Shown here piece after piece: positions 12,229 to 24,740 of a DNA stretch of 64,000 nt; position 1 is the first letter of the stretch, and the number at the start of each line of letters is the position of its first letter. The stretch comes from Hibiscus mutabilis (Eukaryota > Streptophyta > Magnoliopsida > Malvales > Malvaceae). The DNA lies in the NCBI GenBank assembly GCA_019671005.1, contig CM033732.1:9025932-9089931 (forward strand), given 5' to 3'. Made by a program: the position numbers and the translations under genes. The notes under the pieces are model-generated. The model had not been told where the DNA came from. It did no database searches and saw nothing but the letters and a program-made list of their open reading frames with translations.

Positions 12229-14533
12229 TCGAAACCATTTTTTAACTCGATAAAAAATAGCTTGACGATTAATTTGGAAAATTAGGGTTTTTCTCTTTTA
12301 ATTCGATTTTTGAAAATATTTTAGAGTTGCCACCGATCACTTTGGTAGACCAGACACCATAAAAAAATAACTAGAGATTTATTTATTTAAAAATAGGGTT
12401 CGAGAGTCGGTTACGTGTGGGGAAGGATTAATACCCCCACAAATTCCCGTTATTGGTACCTTTAATTTTGCGTGGCATATTGGCATTTTGAGAATAATAA
12501 TTCGAATTTAATTTGATCATTTATTATTAATTGGGTTTATGTTCTGAATGAAAACATTTCTTTTATAATGAAAATATGTTTTTTCGAATATAAATTGGAA
12601 ATACCCCTATACGCTTAGGGTACCTCTATTCATATTCCAAAAATATATCTCGCGTGTAAAAGGTTTTATATGCATGATTAATTATTGTCTTGTTTATTTT
12701 AAGTTCTAACTTAAAAGGATCTAATTAAATTATGTATTGCTTAATCTATGAATATTATTTAATTTCAAAGTATACATGAGACAACACCCAATTGTTTGAG
12801 CATCATCCATATTTAAACTCTAAAATTATAGATAATATTCTCCTAATAATAAATTATTCTAATTATTCAAAGTTCTAATCTTATTAAGTCTCTAATTAAT
12901 TAATCTAAATTATTTATCATTTCTCTAGGGTTTTAATGAATATTAAGTATTCTACTTAAAATCCAATGTTGAACAACATCTCATTGCAATGGGACATCAT
13001 CTAAATTTGAACTTCAAAGCTTCTCACTTAATATCCATTAATTTACTATAATGACCTTCTTAATTAAATTATTAAATCCTAATAGAACCTGAAACTAAGG
13101 CTCTAAACAATTAGTTAAATTAAACTACATGACTTTATTATCTAACATTGAATACAATGTGATTTAATTTTAAAATATGCATTAATTAATAAACAAATAA
13201 ATTGCATTTAAATTTAAATAATTAAAACTGAAGGATTAAATTGAAAGAATTAAAACCTCAGCATATTGATTTAGGGACTGAATTGAAGAAATTACAAAAC
13301 AAATGGGCAAAAAAATAATAAAACCTGGTTAATAAGGCGTGGATCCAAGATTTGGCCCATTCAAGGATGCGCGGGTCGAGAATAACCCGGTGCCAAAATG
13401 GCACCGTTCCGCGCTAGGTATAAAAACCCCAAAACTGAGCCAACTCGGTCATTTGAACAATTTCCTCTCTCTACTCTCTCTATTTCCCTAAAACTTCTGA
13501 AATTTATGGGAAAACACTAAAAAAAAACCCGAAAACTCTCCCATTTTGATCAAAATATCACTCTTTTGGATGAATATTCATCCGTGTTCATCCAAAATTA
13601 GATGAACACAAGTTTTTCAGCCTATCTTTATCACAACCTCTGCCTTTTGATCCATTTCGACCGAACTTTGGCCAACTTTGATGTGTTTGTCATTTGTCGG
13701 GAGTCGACTTTCGGTCGCCATCCAAAAACCCTAAAAATTTCAATTTTCAAACCAAACCAACTTAAATCTACTCGGTTCGACAAAACTGACCATCTCTGCC
13801 ACTATAACTACATGTAATCAACTCATTTTCGACTTCGTCGTACCTAAAAACTCCAGCATCCACCAGATAAGACATCGACCTTCTTTTATTTTTCCATATC
13901 TATTTTTCTTTATTTTTGCTTCGATATAATGTTTCCTTGTATTTTACAGGAAAATGAATAGGAGAGAAAATTACCTTCACGGTAGTATAATCACGGTGAT
14001 GGCTGAACTTTTCGGCAACGCTCCGACCTCCCCAAACGGTTTGGCTTTAGGTAACTTCTTTTCTCTCCTTATTATTTTATTATTTATTATTATTAATTGT
14101 TTTGTAATGATTGTCATTAATGGGCTGACACTTTCTCTCCCCAGGTATTTATATTAAGGGGATCGTGATGTCATCCATGATGTCACGAGAAAGCACAATC
14201 TATGTGAAGGGAAACAGACTAATGAATGAGTTCCACGTGTCCATTGAAAGGCAGATTTGAGCGAAAAAAGAAGATATTAGATGCTATTTGTTTTTGTTGA
14301 GTTGTTAATAGCTGTAAATGGATTGAAATGGGCGGAAAACGATTTAAAAATGGGCCTTTGAGAGTGTAAATTGACTTTTATGTATAACAGAAATTATATG
14401 AAATAATTGGGTTTATTTTTTGATCTATTTTATAATATCGGATCTCATATTTATTTATTTATTGCCTGTTATTTATTTATTTAAAGAGATACATATATAT
14501 ACCTATACCTGGGTAAAATTCGGGTATTATACA
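12229..14533 (-). mobile_element. Gypsy 5' LTR of the minus-strand element
   Basis: On the minus strand the LTR starts TGTATAATACCCGAATTTTA at 14533 and ends GGTTTCGACA at 12229, about 2305 bp with TG..CA ends. About 12300-12480 is the reverse complement of 1310-1450, proving family membership. Gag remnants lie downstream on the same strand. A plus-strand TATAAAAACC at about 13419 followed by a pyrimidine-rich stretch looks like an antisense promoter, but this is not proven. Open frames inside the LTR (13602-13817, 13954-14157) are probably chance. Confidence 0.75.
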
Positions 14534-15127
14534 TATTGTTTTAGATTTACTTTTTTTGACAATGACAACTGAATTGTATTAAAAATCATGGAAGATATTA
14601 CAAATACAACACATCCAGAAGGGAGAATAATGAGGACTAGTCCACCAAAATTTCATACAAGAACCCAAAGGTGCAAAGAAAAGTAAAAATTTCCATAGAA
14701 ATTAGCATACCGTCAAAATTTAGAAGCCTTCCTGAATCTCCTTGTCTTTAATCCAACGAGACGCTTTATGGGGTGAAAAAAGAGTGATAAGCGAATCAAA
14801 TTATTAGGCAGATTGCTCTGCTGCCCAGGTCTGATTATATCGGACAACAACCATCAACCGAGTGGAGATATATCTTTCTATGACCACAATATGGCTTCGT
14901 CCCTATCTATGTACCATATGTGAATTAAATAATGATATGACATTGTAAAATTTTAAAATTAAATTCACGTAAATTTATTTTTAATGATGTGTCATTATTT
15001 GATTCACGATATGATACATAGAATTATAACTATCATTTTCTTTCTTCACGCGTGAAAGATAATAGCTTATAGATCGAAGATGTTAGAAGCTACACTTCAA
15101 CTTAGTTCGATAGTTTAAAGAAACTTA
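14534..15127. other. Non-coding spacer
   Basis: AT-rich sequence between the Gypsy LTR and the Harbinger element. There is a T-run followed by a short moderately complex stretch at about 14550-14900 that could be an old retroelement end, but no protein similarity is visible and I make no call. Confidence 0.4.
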
Positions 15128-15504
15128 GGCGCCGTTTGGTTCTAGAAAATATTTTTGTTTTTTGTTTTTATTTTCAAAAAACAGTTTTCATTTTTAGATT
15201 TTCGAAAATTGGAAAAACACGTTTGGTTAATAGAAATGAAAATAGTGAAAATGTGTTTGGTATCTAGTTTTTCAAAATATAAATGAACAAACAATTATTA
15301 AATAATTATTAAAAAATATAATAATAACAACTACAAAACAACAATAATAGTAATAATAATAAATTAAAATGTGATTAAACAAATCAAAATTTTGAAATAA
15401 TAAAAAACATTTTTTATTCTTTAATAAAGAACAATAATTAGATGTGATTCAAAATGAATAGCTATTGCCACTTCATACTAACTATGTTTTTTTTCTTTCT
15501 AATT

Positions 15505-16800
15505 TTATCTATAATTAATCCATAATGATGTAGCAATCTCTTCTCTAACATGAGCCATTTCAGCAGTTTGTGATATATCGAATGTAAAATGCTCTTCGTT
15601 TGAACCATAAGAAGTTGCTTCTGTGTCATCAAATTCTTGCTCGTTTTCTCTTTCACCTTCTTCAAACAATTCATCTTTTTCAGCTTTCAACCTAATAAAA
15701 TTATGCACTGTACAACATGCTTTCGGTATATAACATTGTTTTCTAAGAGGATAATTGGACATATCTCTCAATATAGCAAATCTTTTTTTCAATACTTCGC
15801 TCAATCACATTTCGAACAAAAGAATGTATCATATTAAATAATTCTTCTTTTCCTCTTTGTTGATGTCTACCTATAAATTCATGTGCATGATACCTTTGTC
15901 CACGAAATGGTGCTAAAAATCCTGGGCATGTTTGAATATCCGACACCTACCACATAATATTTTCTATAATTCTAATATGAATCACTCATAAATAAAAAAT
16001 ATATGTAATATATAAAAAATGTTAATTAACTTTTATAAAAATAATTAAGCTATTAAAACATACCAGCATTTGGCATTATAAGAGAAATTTGGTCAGCACA
16101 ATTACTTAATACCGCATTAACAAAAACTCTAGTGTCATGAGTCGTTTCTTCCCATCCAGCACACACAAACGTAAATAGCATGTCATGGAAGTAAGCTACC
16201 AATACATTTTGAAAAAAGTTTTGCTTTCTATTCCGAAATGGTATATGCTTTGATGTAGGAGTCCAAACAGACACTTCAGTTCCATCTATAGCCCCAATAC
16301 AATCCTTAATTCATAGAAATAAATAAAACTGAAATATAAGCTTAAAATATAAACAAAAAATATTAAAATGTATATCTTCAGAAAATATATTTCATCTTGA
16401 ACATACCTTAAAATAAGGAAAACAATTAGAATTTCTTACAATTTTTGGTTGAACATCACCTCGATCTCTAGGACAAATAATCTTAGCTCCCAATTTACAT
16501 ACAGCTATCAAAACTTTATGAAACCATGCAGATATAGTTTCGGTAAAATGTTAAAATCGATCAACTATAAGCCTTTGTGTTGTATTTTGACCAATTATAA
16601 AATAAAAACATTGCAACTGTTTCTTCCACTAAAACTTTTTTCTCATCTTCTAAAAGCTTATCCACCTTCAACCTATCACAAAAATTTTAAAAACATATTT
16701 TTTCATACGAAATATTTCATAACACACCGTTGGACTTCCAGTTAAAATCTCCATAATATATGCCTTGCGATCTAATATAGAAGTCATGCATAGAATCTTA
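15505..16800 (-). pseudogene. PIF/Harbinger DDE transposase, broken
   Basis: Minus-strand fragments in order: an SVWTPTSKHIPFRNRKQNFF motif and FTFVCAGWEETTHDTRVF with PNAGMF (16274-16053), then GFLAPFRGQRYHAHEF (about 15920) and RFAILRDMSNYPLRKQC with ACCTVHNFIRLK and VREEIATSLWINY (15804-15505). These are the ordered motifs of plant Harbinger transposases (DDE_4 family), which cut and rejoin DNA at the element ends. The DTRVF aspartate corresponds to a catalytic position. Frameshifts near 15790 and 15950, an intron-like gap near 16040 and absence of a continuous frame upstream of 16274 mark it as inactive. Confidence 0.85.
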
Positions 16801-17079
16801 GGTATTAATGCATTGTAATAATCATAGACATATTTTAAAAGAAAAAATTGCCCATCTCATCATCTAAATCGGATGAGCATTTTGAACTAGAGCTTATACT
16901 CATTAATATTTCCTGCATAACATAACCATAAAATATTTGTTAATTGTATACTCATTATTCAATAATAATAAAATGTCAACAAATAGTCCATATAACCAAA
17001 TGATAGTTTAAACTATTATTGTACCACATAAAATAAAAGAAATAATAATTAAAAAATACCCAAGACTAATCAAGACTAT

Positions 17080-18031
17080 CCACTCAATTATTTCTTCTTG
17101 CATCAGACATTTTAACAAAAATATGCTTTCATTCTGCCGATATGAATTTTTCAATTGCTTTATTATAAGAACGTGAGGAAACACACTCGATTTTTTTTTT
17201 CAAAAGTTCTATACACATTCCTATAGAATAAGGGTCAGAAATTGATAACTTGTATCTCTTTGCTTTTGCTTTAGCAGCTTCTTCCTTGGCACTCAATGTG
17301 GATGCTCATTTATCCAAAAATACTTCCATCGTATTCATTTTGTTCACTTTGCTAGACCGACGCTCTCTTGGAATCGAATTAATTTATGTTTTTTTACCTT
17401 TTCCAGATCCTTCACCTTCCGAACCATTGCCTCCCAAATCTATATGTATAGAACCAGATAAAAACTCGTCTTCCAAACGCCTCTCTTCATTAGGAGATAA
17501 TGGATCTTCAGTGGATAATTGTTGAATTTTTCCAATTACAGTTGTGGTATTGAATATCTCACATAGTAATTCATAATCTTCGCAACCTTGTTTTTTAAAC
17601 TTTTTGAACTCCTTATTTTTTTTGCAATATAAGAAAAATGTAAATTAGAAAAATAAATTAAATTATATTCTAAAATATTAAGTAGAAAATAAAAATAATT
17701 TTACCTTGAAAAAACCTTCCCAAATGTCTTGTGATGTATGAACTGTATTTGATGTCACATCTCATTTAACTCTAGTATGTCCAATCAAGTCAGAAAAATA
17801 ACGATACTTTGTACACAAGCGATTGAACTTACCCTTCAATCTGTCAATACCATAATCTATTCCAGTTACATCACGCATCTCATTATTAATTTCATCCCAC
17901 ACTTCTTTTCTAAAAGTAGATAATTGCAACTTTTCTTATCTAACTCTTCCAACTAAAAGTTAAACCAATGCTACGTGATTCGCTTTCTGTCAATCTTTTG
18001 TATCATCAATAGCTTTACCCTTTCTTCCCAT
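17080..18031 (-). pseudogene. Harbinger Myb/SANT-like ORF1, broken
   Basis: From an ATG at 18031 (MGRKGKAIDD) the minus strand encodes a trihelix/Myb-like DNA-binding region: FRKEVWDEINNEM, GIDRLKGKFNRLCTKYRYF, then VHTSQDIWEGFFK at about 17710, with three in-frame stops. After an intron-like gap the second part (17610-17100) reads FKKQGCEDYELLCEIFN, then PLSPNEERRLEDEF and a Lys-rich segment with two more stops. In this superfamily the Myb-like protein works with the transposase to bind element ends. Here it cannot be made. Confidence 0.75.
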
Positions 18032-19147
18032 CTAAATTACTATTTAACATACAAACCAAATATAAATAAACGTATAAAATTATTCAAAAAAAATTATTTT
18101 AGATAAAAATAAGATTATATATATATGTACATACTAATTACTAACTATAGAGAGCTCCAATAATGAATGCTATTATCTATGTATATCAGCATTGCCAGCT
18201 CCAATAATGAATTAGCGTCTTTGTGTTGTAAAAACAAACATTAAACTAAATTAAAAGAAATTAAATAAACGTTGATTTTTTTCATTCGGATCATTAATCA
18301 GAAACAAAAGAAACATAATCAGACTCAAATCAATTCATGCTATTAGTAATTAGTAGTATGAATTGTTCTCCTTAAGAATATATACGTTAACCTACACTAA
18401 TAAATATTCAAATACAAATCAATCCATAATTGAATATTGACAAATTCAAAAAAAAAAAAAACAAGAAATAGAATATACAAATTTGATTAGCTCTTTATTG
18501 CTCACCAGCTAACAAAAAAAATATATGGGATTAATAATAAATTTTAGATCAAGTTAGTAATTTACCTGGAAATATATAAAAAAAAATCTGATCAGCGACT
18601 AACTTGCAGTTTGAGTTTTGAAATATAGAGATACTTAATTGATATTTAAAGACAAAAGGAGAGTTAAAAAGTAATTAAAAGGTGATTTTTGCTAGGGTTT
18701 GAGTTAAATGTCATGTTTCCTTAACAATTAAAATTTTATTTTATAGAAAGAAACAAAGTAACTTCCAAACTGTCCAGTTCAAAAATATCACGACTCCCCT
18801 CATTCAAAGAATCCAATATCACCATCCAAAGCATCACCAACAGAGACCCATGTCTCTTTCTTCTTTACATTTGATTACTTTAGGTCTATTGAGGAAGTCT
18901 TTCTCAGTGAGAGACCAATAGAGCATGCTGCTTACTGCACAACTCATTCAAAGACATTGAAAGCTTTGTCAATGGTGCATAAAAGTATCGTTTGATAATC
19001 ATACTTCCTCCAGCAACTATAGCCCAAAGGAAACTCGCACAAATCTTCTTTTCACAAATATATGGATCTAAAATTTGGAAGACTAGTTGAAAAGGGAAAA
19101 AAATAAAAAATGAAAATGGTTTATATTTTCTAAAACCAAACGGACCC

Positions 19148-20020
19148 TAAAGAGAAAAAAAAAACATGTTGTTTCTAATTTTAAATTGCTGATTCAGAGC
19201 AATGGATAAATGGAAAGCCAAGAGGAGAAAAAATTCAATGGATAAACTTTGCTGTTTAACATATTCTGCCAATCAATTAAAATCTCCTCAATAAGGAAAG
19301 AATAATAATAGATTTTATGGACTTTAATCTAGTTTCCTTTACAAATAAAATTCTAAATTTGCATTAAATTAATAATAAATAAAGTAGGTAAAAAATTGCC
19401 AACTTTAGGCGGAACAATAACTTTCAACAACTGAGCTTGGAACTCAATGCTTTAATAATCTCTTCATTTGAAACATATAGCGCATACAAAAGTTATATCT
19501 ATAGGAAACCAATGGACCATCAATATGTCCAATGACGTAACGGAAAACTACTTCAACGATTATAATGTATGATTTTTTGTACGAAGATTGAATCTAATGA
19601 GAGAATAAGCGGATGATATTCATCTCAGGACATCTGGGTTCAATTATATTATTTGCAAGGTGTGTGTATTGTCAAAGGGTTAAAAATATTTATGAACAGA
19701 TAATATATTATAATCACCTTTAGACTATTAAAAAATAAGAGGGTAAATAATTTTAACTTAAATTCATTTTGAGTAGATAGATGACAATGCATTCCTAACA
19801 TATTTTTAACTTAAATCCATGCATTTTTATAATTTATAATTCTTATAAACATGCATTTTTAGTTTCACTCGATGAAGGAACTTGATATATCACTACTATT
19901 ATGTATAAAAGACAAATTATATTCTTATATTTCTATATTAATATATTTATAACATAAATATTAATATATTTTATAATTTATGTTATAAATTATTTTATAA
20001 TTAATTTACCCTTATATATA
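19148..20020. other. AT-rich spacer with a SINE-like fragment
   Basis: No gene is visible. Positions about 19555-19690 (GGATGATATTCATC, CTGGGTTCAATT, AAGGTGTGTGTATTGTCAAA) match the minus strand of about 60960-61075, so a tRNA-derived SINE-like repeat is likely present on the plus strand. Confidence 0.5.
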
Positions 20021-20582
20021 GATACACTTACACCACGTAAAACTTATTTAATTTTACACTTTTTAGACAGTAGGAGGAGATAGGGACAGAGCCGGAATTG
20101 AATAACATGAGGGGTCGAATTATTGAACTTAAAAATATAAGGGTTTATTAAGTATTTAAACTCAAAATTAAGTGGCAATGCCTAATTTATCTAATATTTA
20201 AATTTATAGGGACTTAAAATATAATTAGACCAAAAAATTGTAGGGGGCAAACTAAAATTTTAAAGGATTTATTTAAAAACATTCAAAAAATTAATATGAA
20301 TATGAATTTCTAAAAATGCGAGTGGTTAAATTAAAATTTTTAAAAAATATAAAGGGCTTATTAAAAAAAATCCAAATTGTTTGGTAGGGCTAGGCCCCTT
20401 GCGCCTTCATTATGCTTTGTCCCTGTGATGAGAGTAAATGGATAGATAAAATTAACTCGTTCTCTTTTTCACATAAAAATCTTATAATTTTCTATTGTTA
20501 AACTCAATCATCTATTTATCTTTATTTAACGGTCCAAAAAAATATAAAACTTAAAAATTTTATGTAGTGTAAGAGAAACCTA
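20021..20582. mobile_element. Short inverted-repeat element, GGATCCACTTACAC family, interrupted
   Basis: Left end GATACACTTACACCACGTAA (about 20026) and right end TGTAGTGTAAGAG (about 20565) are inverted copies of each other and match the element at 37658-37869 and the one at 53429-53612. The left arm breaks off in TTTTAGACAG at about 20070 and resumes after 20425 with AATGGATAGATAAA, because another short element (20082-20424) sits inside it. Confidence 0.6.
20082..20424. mobile_element. Short TIR element nested in the previous one
   Basis: It starts AGGGACAGAGC and ends GCTTTGTCCCT, an 11-bp inverted repeat with one mismatch. The interior is AT-rich and non-coding with runs such as AGGGGGCAAACTAAAATTTT. 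It resembles the elements at 37144-37285 and 62423-62612, which share the GGGACGGA end. No clear target duplication was found, so the superfamily is open. Confidence 0.55.
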
Positions 20583-21250
20583 CCTCTTCTTATATTAATA
20601 TTATTTATGTTTTAAATATTAATATAATAATATATTTATCAATATTAAAATAAGTTTTTAACTTGTTCTAGTGGCTAAGCATTGAGTTTTCATCTTATGG
20701 GAGTAAGTTTTAAGTTTTAACAAATTTTAATAAAAAAATAAAATATTAAGAACTAAAATGTTTTAAAATAGAAGTTAAAGTGGTTATTCAAACAAATATT
20801 AAAGATAATTTTTTTACATTATGATATAAATTTAATACATGTTAAGGCTTATCAAGTAGAAAAATAATACATTATCAAGTTAAATATTAAAATTCGAACT
20901 CATATAAAATGAGACAACATATTAAGACCTATCAACAAAATACAAAGCATAAAAAAAACACATAGATACATTTTTATATGATATGTGCCTAATCGTGACA
21001 ATTGAATGCATTTTTAAATAAAGAAGAATGACATTTTTTTTGTCAAAAAATGGATACAAAACACTCAACATATGGACCATAATTAGGGCTAATTTCGAGA
21101 TTCTTTCTGATTTTTATTTTGGAAGAACTTTATTTTCATTCGTTAGCATCTAGTTTTTTTGCAAGGCAAGCATCGTATTACTTATGTTTTAATTAACGAA
21201 TACGGCATTGCAAGTATTGTTTACATCTGTATACAACTTATAATAGAGAA
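20583..21250. other. AT-rich spacer
   Basis: No gene. A minus-strand SINE-like fragment may lie at about 20830-20960 (GAGTTCGAATTTTAATATTT on the minus strand), matching the family at 36450-36552 weakly. Otherwise only low-complexity AT-rich DNA. Confidence 0.35.
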
Positions 21251-21781
21251 TAGAATTAATTGCATTACACATCTTCAAACTATGATTTTCATTCTAAATT
21301 AATCCCTAAACTTTTAAATATTCCGATTTTATCATCAAACTTTGACACTCATTTTAAATTGGTTCCTAAACTTTTGATTGTTTTGGTTCTATCCCCAAAC
21401 TATGACTCTCATTCTAAATTGGTCCTCAAACTTTTTGAACATTCTAGTTTCATCCCGAAATTATCAGTATATGCTAATCAAATCCTATATTAATAAAATT
21501 GTTTAAAAAATGTTAATTGTCGTGTAAACACTATGTGTATTATGTAATAATATGATGTAACATAAACGATAATTTGAGGATGGAATTGGCATATTCAAAA
21601 AGTTTGGGGACCAATTTAGAATGTGGGCCATAGTTGTGGATGAAAATGGAACATTCAAAAGTTTGAGGACCAATTTAGAACGAGAGTCATAGTTTAGGGG
21701 TGTAATTGAAATATCTAAAAGTTTGAGGACCAATTTAAAATAAAAGTCATAATTTAAGGACGTGTAGTGCAATTAACTCTA
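21251..21781. mobile_element. Foldback element made of ~58-bp subrepeats
   Basis: The left arm starts TAGAATTAATTGCATTACAC and the right arm, read on the minus strand, starts TAGAGTTAATTGCACTACAC. Each arm is a small tandem array of about 58-bp units around the phrase AATTGGTCCTCAAACTTTT. RNA from either strand would fold into a long hairpin. Open frames of 77 and 89 codons within the arms arise from the repeats and are not genes. No clear target duplication beyond a possible TA was found. Confidence 0.75.
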
Positions 21782-23639
21782 AAAAATACTTTCATAAAAT
21801 TGAAGTTTGTGGTCCTCCTGCCTAATTAGCATTTTGTTTTTCTTTTCTTTTCTATTCTGAAATGATTGACCTTTAATGTATTAATTTTTCTAAGCATTAA
21901 AAAGAATTAAAGGTAAAATAAGGAGGAATCTTAATCTCATCATGGAAGCGTCTAGCGATGTAAAAAGTTGACCCGACCTGAAAATTCGACTGAAACATGC
22001 TCGAGTTAGAACCTGGTTTGACCCGTGGATATGATAACCTGAAACCGATCTGTAACCGACTGTTGTTGACCTGAACCCGAGTTGGACCTGTTACTGTAGT
22101 AACCGAACCCGACCTACATTCGACCGAGAACGACTCGAACCCGAATTAAACTTGTTATTATGGACCCGAAACGCGACCTGCACCCGACTGAAACAAACCC
22201 GAACCCAAGACTAACCTGGAAGATAACCGATATTACTCGACTGAATCGACCCGAGATCCGATTTTACCCTACCTGTTTTGAACCCGACCTGTTAATTGAC
22301 CCGACTTGTTTTGAACCTGTTGTTGATCTGAACTAATATTGACCTGGCTTGATTTACCTAACATGTAATTGAGGAAGCCTATGATTTGATGAATTTAAAG
22401 TGTAGATAAATATAAACTATTAATTTTTTAAATCAATTTAAAGTGTTAAATAATCTTTTTGTTATATATACATATATAATCAATTAAAAAATCAAAAAAA
22501 GGAAGATTGGATTTAGATATTCATTCGACACTACTAAGTTTGAAATTTTATTAAATAATTCAATGCTTAGTAATAATTCAATATGCTTAGTAACTCATTC
22601 AATATAAATTATTTGTCAAGTTTGAACTAAATTGAAGTTTTAACTTTCATGTTGATGTTATTATGTGTACAATTACATGTTTACATCCATATAAAAAATT
22701 TGTGTATAATTATATTTAATCAAAGTTTATTATATTTTATAATAATAATAATGTCTGAATTGAATTAACTTATTAAACTTAGAATCTAATTGAGCTAAAA
22801 TAAAATCTAGAAGCATAAATCACGGACATAATTAAAAGAATTCTAAAATTAAATGTGGAATTTCAATTAAATTAATCTAAGTTGGGACTCAATTGAATTA
22901 AACTAAAACAATTGGTAGAAAAAGAAAAGGACAATTGGTAAGAGGGAAAAGACAAAATTTTAGAGGGAAATAAGCCACCCATTTTTTAGGTTTGAGATTA
23001 ATTTACTTTTAGTCTAAAAAATTTGGAGGGATAAAAGCCACCCAAAATTTTGGAGGGAATTAGTGGAATTTCAATTTTTGGCAATTTAGTCTAATAATAT
23101 TTTTGTTTATTCTAGTCTCTAAATTTAATTTTTAGTCAAAATTGCACCATATTTATTTATATTTTTGAAAATTTAGTCCAATTTATTCTAGCCCCTAAAA
23201 TTTAATTTTTACTCCAAATTAACCCCTATTCATTTTCTTTGTATTTTATTCTAGTCCCTAAAAAGTAAAAACCTGCCCGCCCATTTTTCAAGTTGATCTG
23301 CCCGCAGCGCACCCATATTTAAAAAGCAATTGTCAATTGCTGTAACAAATGGAGGGAATCTTGCCTGTCCATTTTTTAAATGGGTTATTAGTGGATTAGG
23401 CCATTAGGAGCTTTACATTTAAGTCTCTTTTTATTCTTTAGTTTTAGTTTGATTCATTTTAGTCCCAATTTGAGTTTAGTTCCCTTAGGCCTTTAGGTTT
23501 AGGTTCTTTTTTAATTAGATCCTCCTTCATAAAATTGTTTAATAATTAAAACGTTTGACAAGCTTTTGAAGGCCCAATTTATTTCAGCAATGATGAAAAA
23601 CGGCGTCGACAATTATAATGTATTAAATTATAATTATTA

Positions 23640-24165
23640 GTGTTTGGGGTTATGGGATTGGTTTAGGGATTAGTTTTTCACTTTAATTATTAGAGATTGC
23701 AAGATTTAGGGGTTGAGGTTTGGGGTTTAGATGTAAATGTGTCAAGTTGAGTGTTTGGGGTTATGGGATTAGTTTAGGGATTAGGGGATTATGTTTGAAC
23801 TTTAATTATTAGTAATTGTAAGATTTAGGTGTTGAGGTTCAGGGTTTAAGGGTAAATGTGTCAAATTGAGTGTTTGGGGTTATGAGATTAGTTTAGGGAT
23901 TAGGGGATTATGCTTGTACTTTAATTATTAGTGATTGTAAGATTTAGGGGTTGAAGTTTGGGGTTTATGGTTATAAGATTAGTTTAGGGATTAGGAGATT
24001 CGAGGATTAGGCTTGCACTTTAATTATTAGTGATTGTTAGATTTATGGGTTTGGGGTTTATGGGTAAATGTGTCAAGTTGAGTGTTTGGTAGGAGTTATG
24101 AGATCAGTTTAGGGATTTAGTTTGCACTTTAATTATTAGTGATTGTAAGATTTAGGGGTTGAGGG
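23640..24165 (+). repeat. Tandem array, ~120-bp unit
   Basis: At least four diverged copies of a unit containing TTTAATTATTAGTGATTG, AAGATTTAGGGGTTGAGG and GTGTTTGGGGTTATGGGATT. The units contain TTTAGGG-like runs. The array lies inside the hAT-like element and has no open frame. Confidence 0.8.
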
Positions 24166-24740
24166 ATTCGAATTGACCCCTATTTATTTTAAAATTTTCT
24201 AATATAGTCCAATGTTTTTAATATGATGATATTTTTGTTCATTATAGTCCCTAAAACTTTATCTTTAGCCGAAATTGACCCATATATATTTTTATTTTTG
24301 GTAATTTAGTCGAATAATATTTTTGTTTATTCTAGTCCCTACAATTTAATTTTTAGTCAAAGTTGCCTCATATTTATTTATATTTTTGGAAATTTAGTCC
24401 AATAATATTTTTGTTTATTCTAGTAGCTAAAATATAAATTTTACTCAAAATTGACCCTTATTCTTTTTTTTATTTAGTCCAATGTTTTAATATGATGATA
24501 TTTTTGTTCAGTATAGTCCCTAAAACTTTATTTTTATTCCAAATTGACCCCTATTCATTTTTTTGTAATTTAGTCCAATGTTTTTAATATGATGATATTT
24601 TTGTTCATGTTAGTCCCTAAAATTTTATTTTTCACCGAAATTGACCCTTATTAATATCTAATTTTTGTAATTTACTCCAATATTTTAAATATGATGATAT
24701 TTTTGTTCATTATAGTGCCTAATATTTATTTTTAATGTGA
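24166..24740 (+). repeat. Tandem array, ~100-bp unit
   Basis: About five to six diverged copies of a unit containing AATTGACCCCTATT, TAATTTAGTCCAAT, ATGATGATATTTTTGTTCAT and TAGTCCCTAAAA. Related units also occur at about 23080-23260, so the array once extended further and has been interrupted. Confidence 0.75.

Larger units (their letters stand above)
15128..19147 (-). mobile_element. PIF/Harbinger transposon, full-length but inactivated
   Basis: The ends are inverted repeats (GGCGCCGTTTGGTTCTAGAA at the left; GGGTCCGTTTGGTTTTAGAA on the minus strand at the right). The 3-bp flanks are TTA and TAA, the right size for PIF/Harbinger but not an exact direct repeat. Inside, on the minus strand, are the two genes usual for this superfamily: a Myb/SANT-like ORF (18031 to about 17100) and a DDE transposase (about 16800 to 15505). 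Both carry stops or frameshifts. Length is 4020 bp. A shorter derivative of the same family lies at about 46630-48190. Confidence 0.85.

Noticed and set aside
16449..16745. 98-codon plus-strand frame in the Harbinger element
   Set aside because: It lies antisense to the decayed 5' part of the transposase and has no domain.
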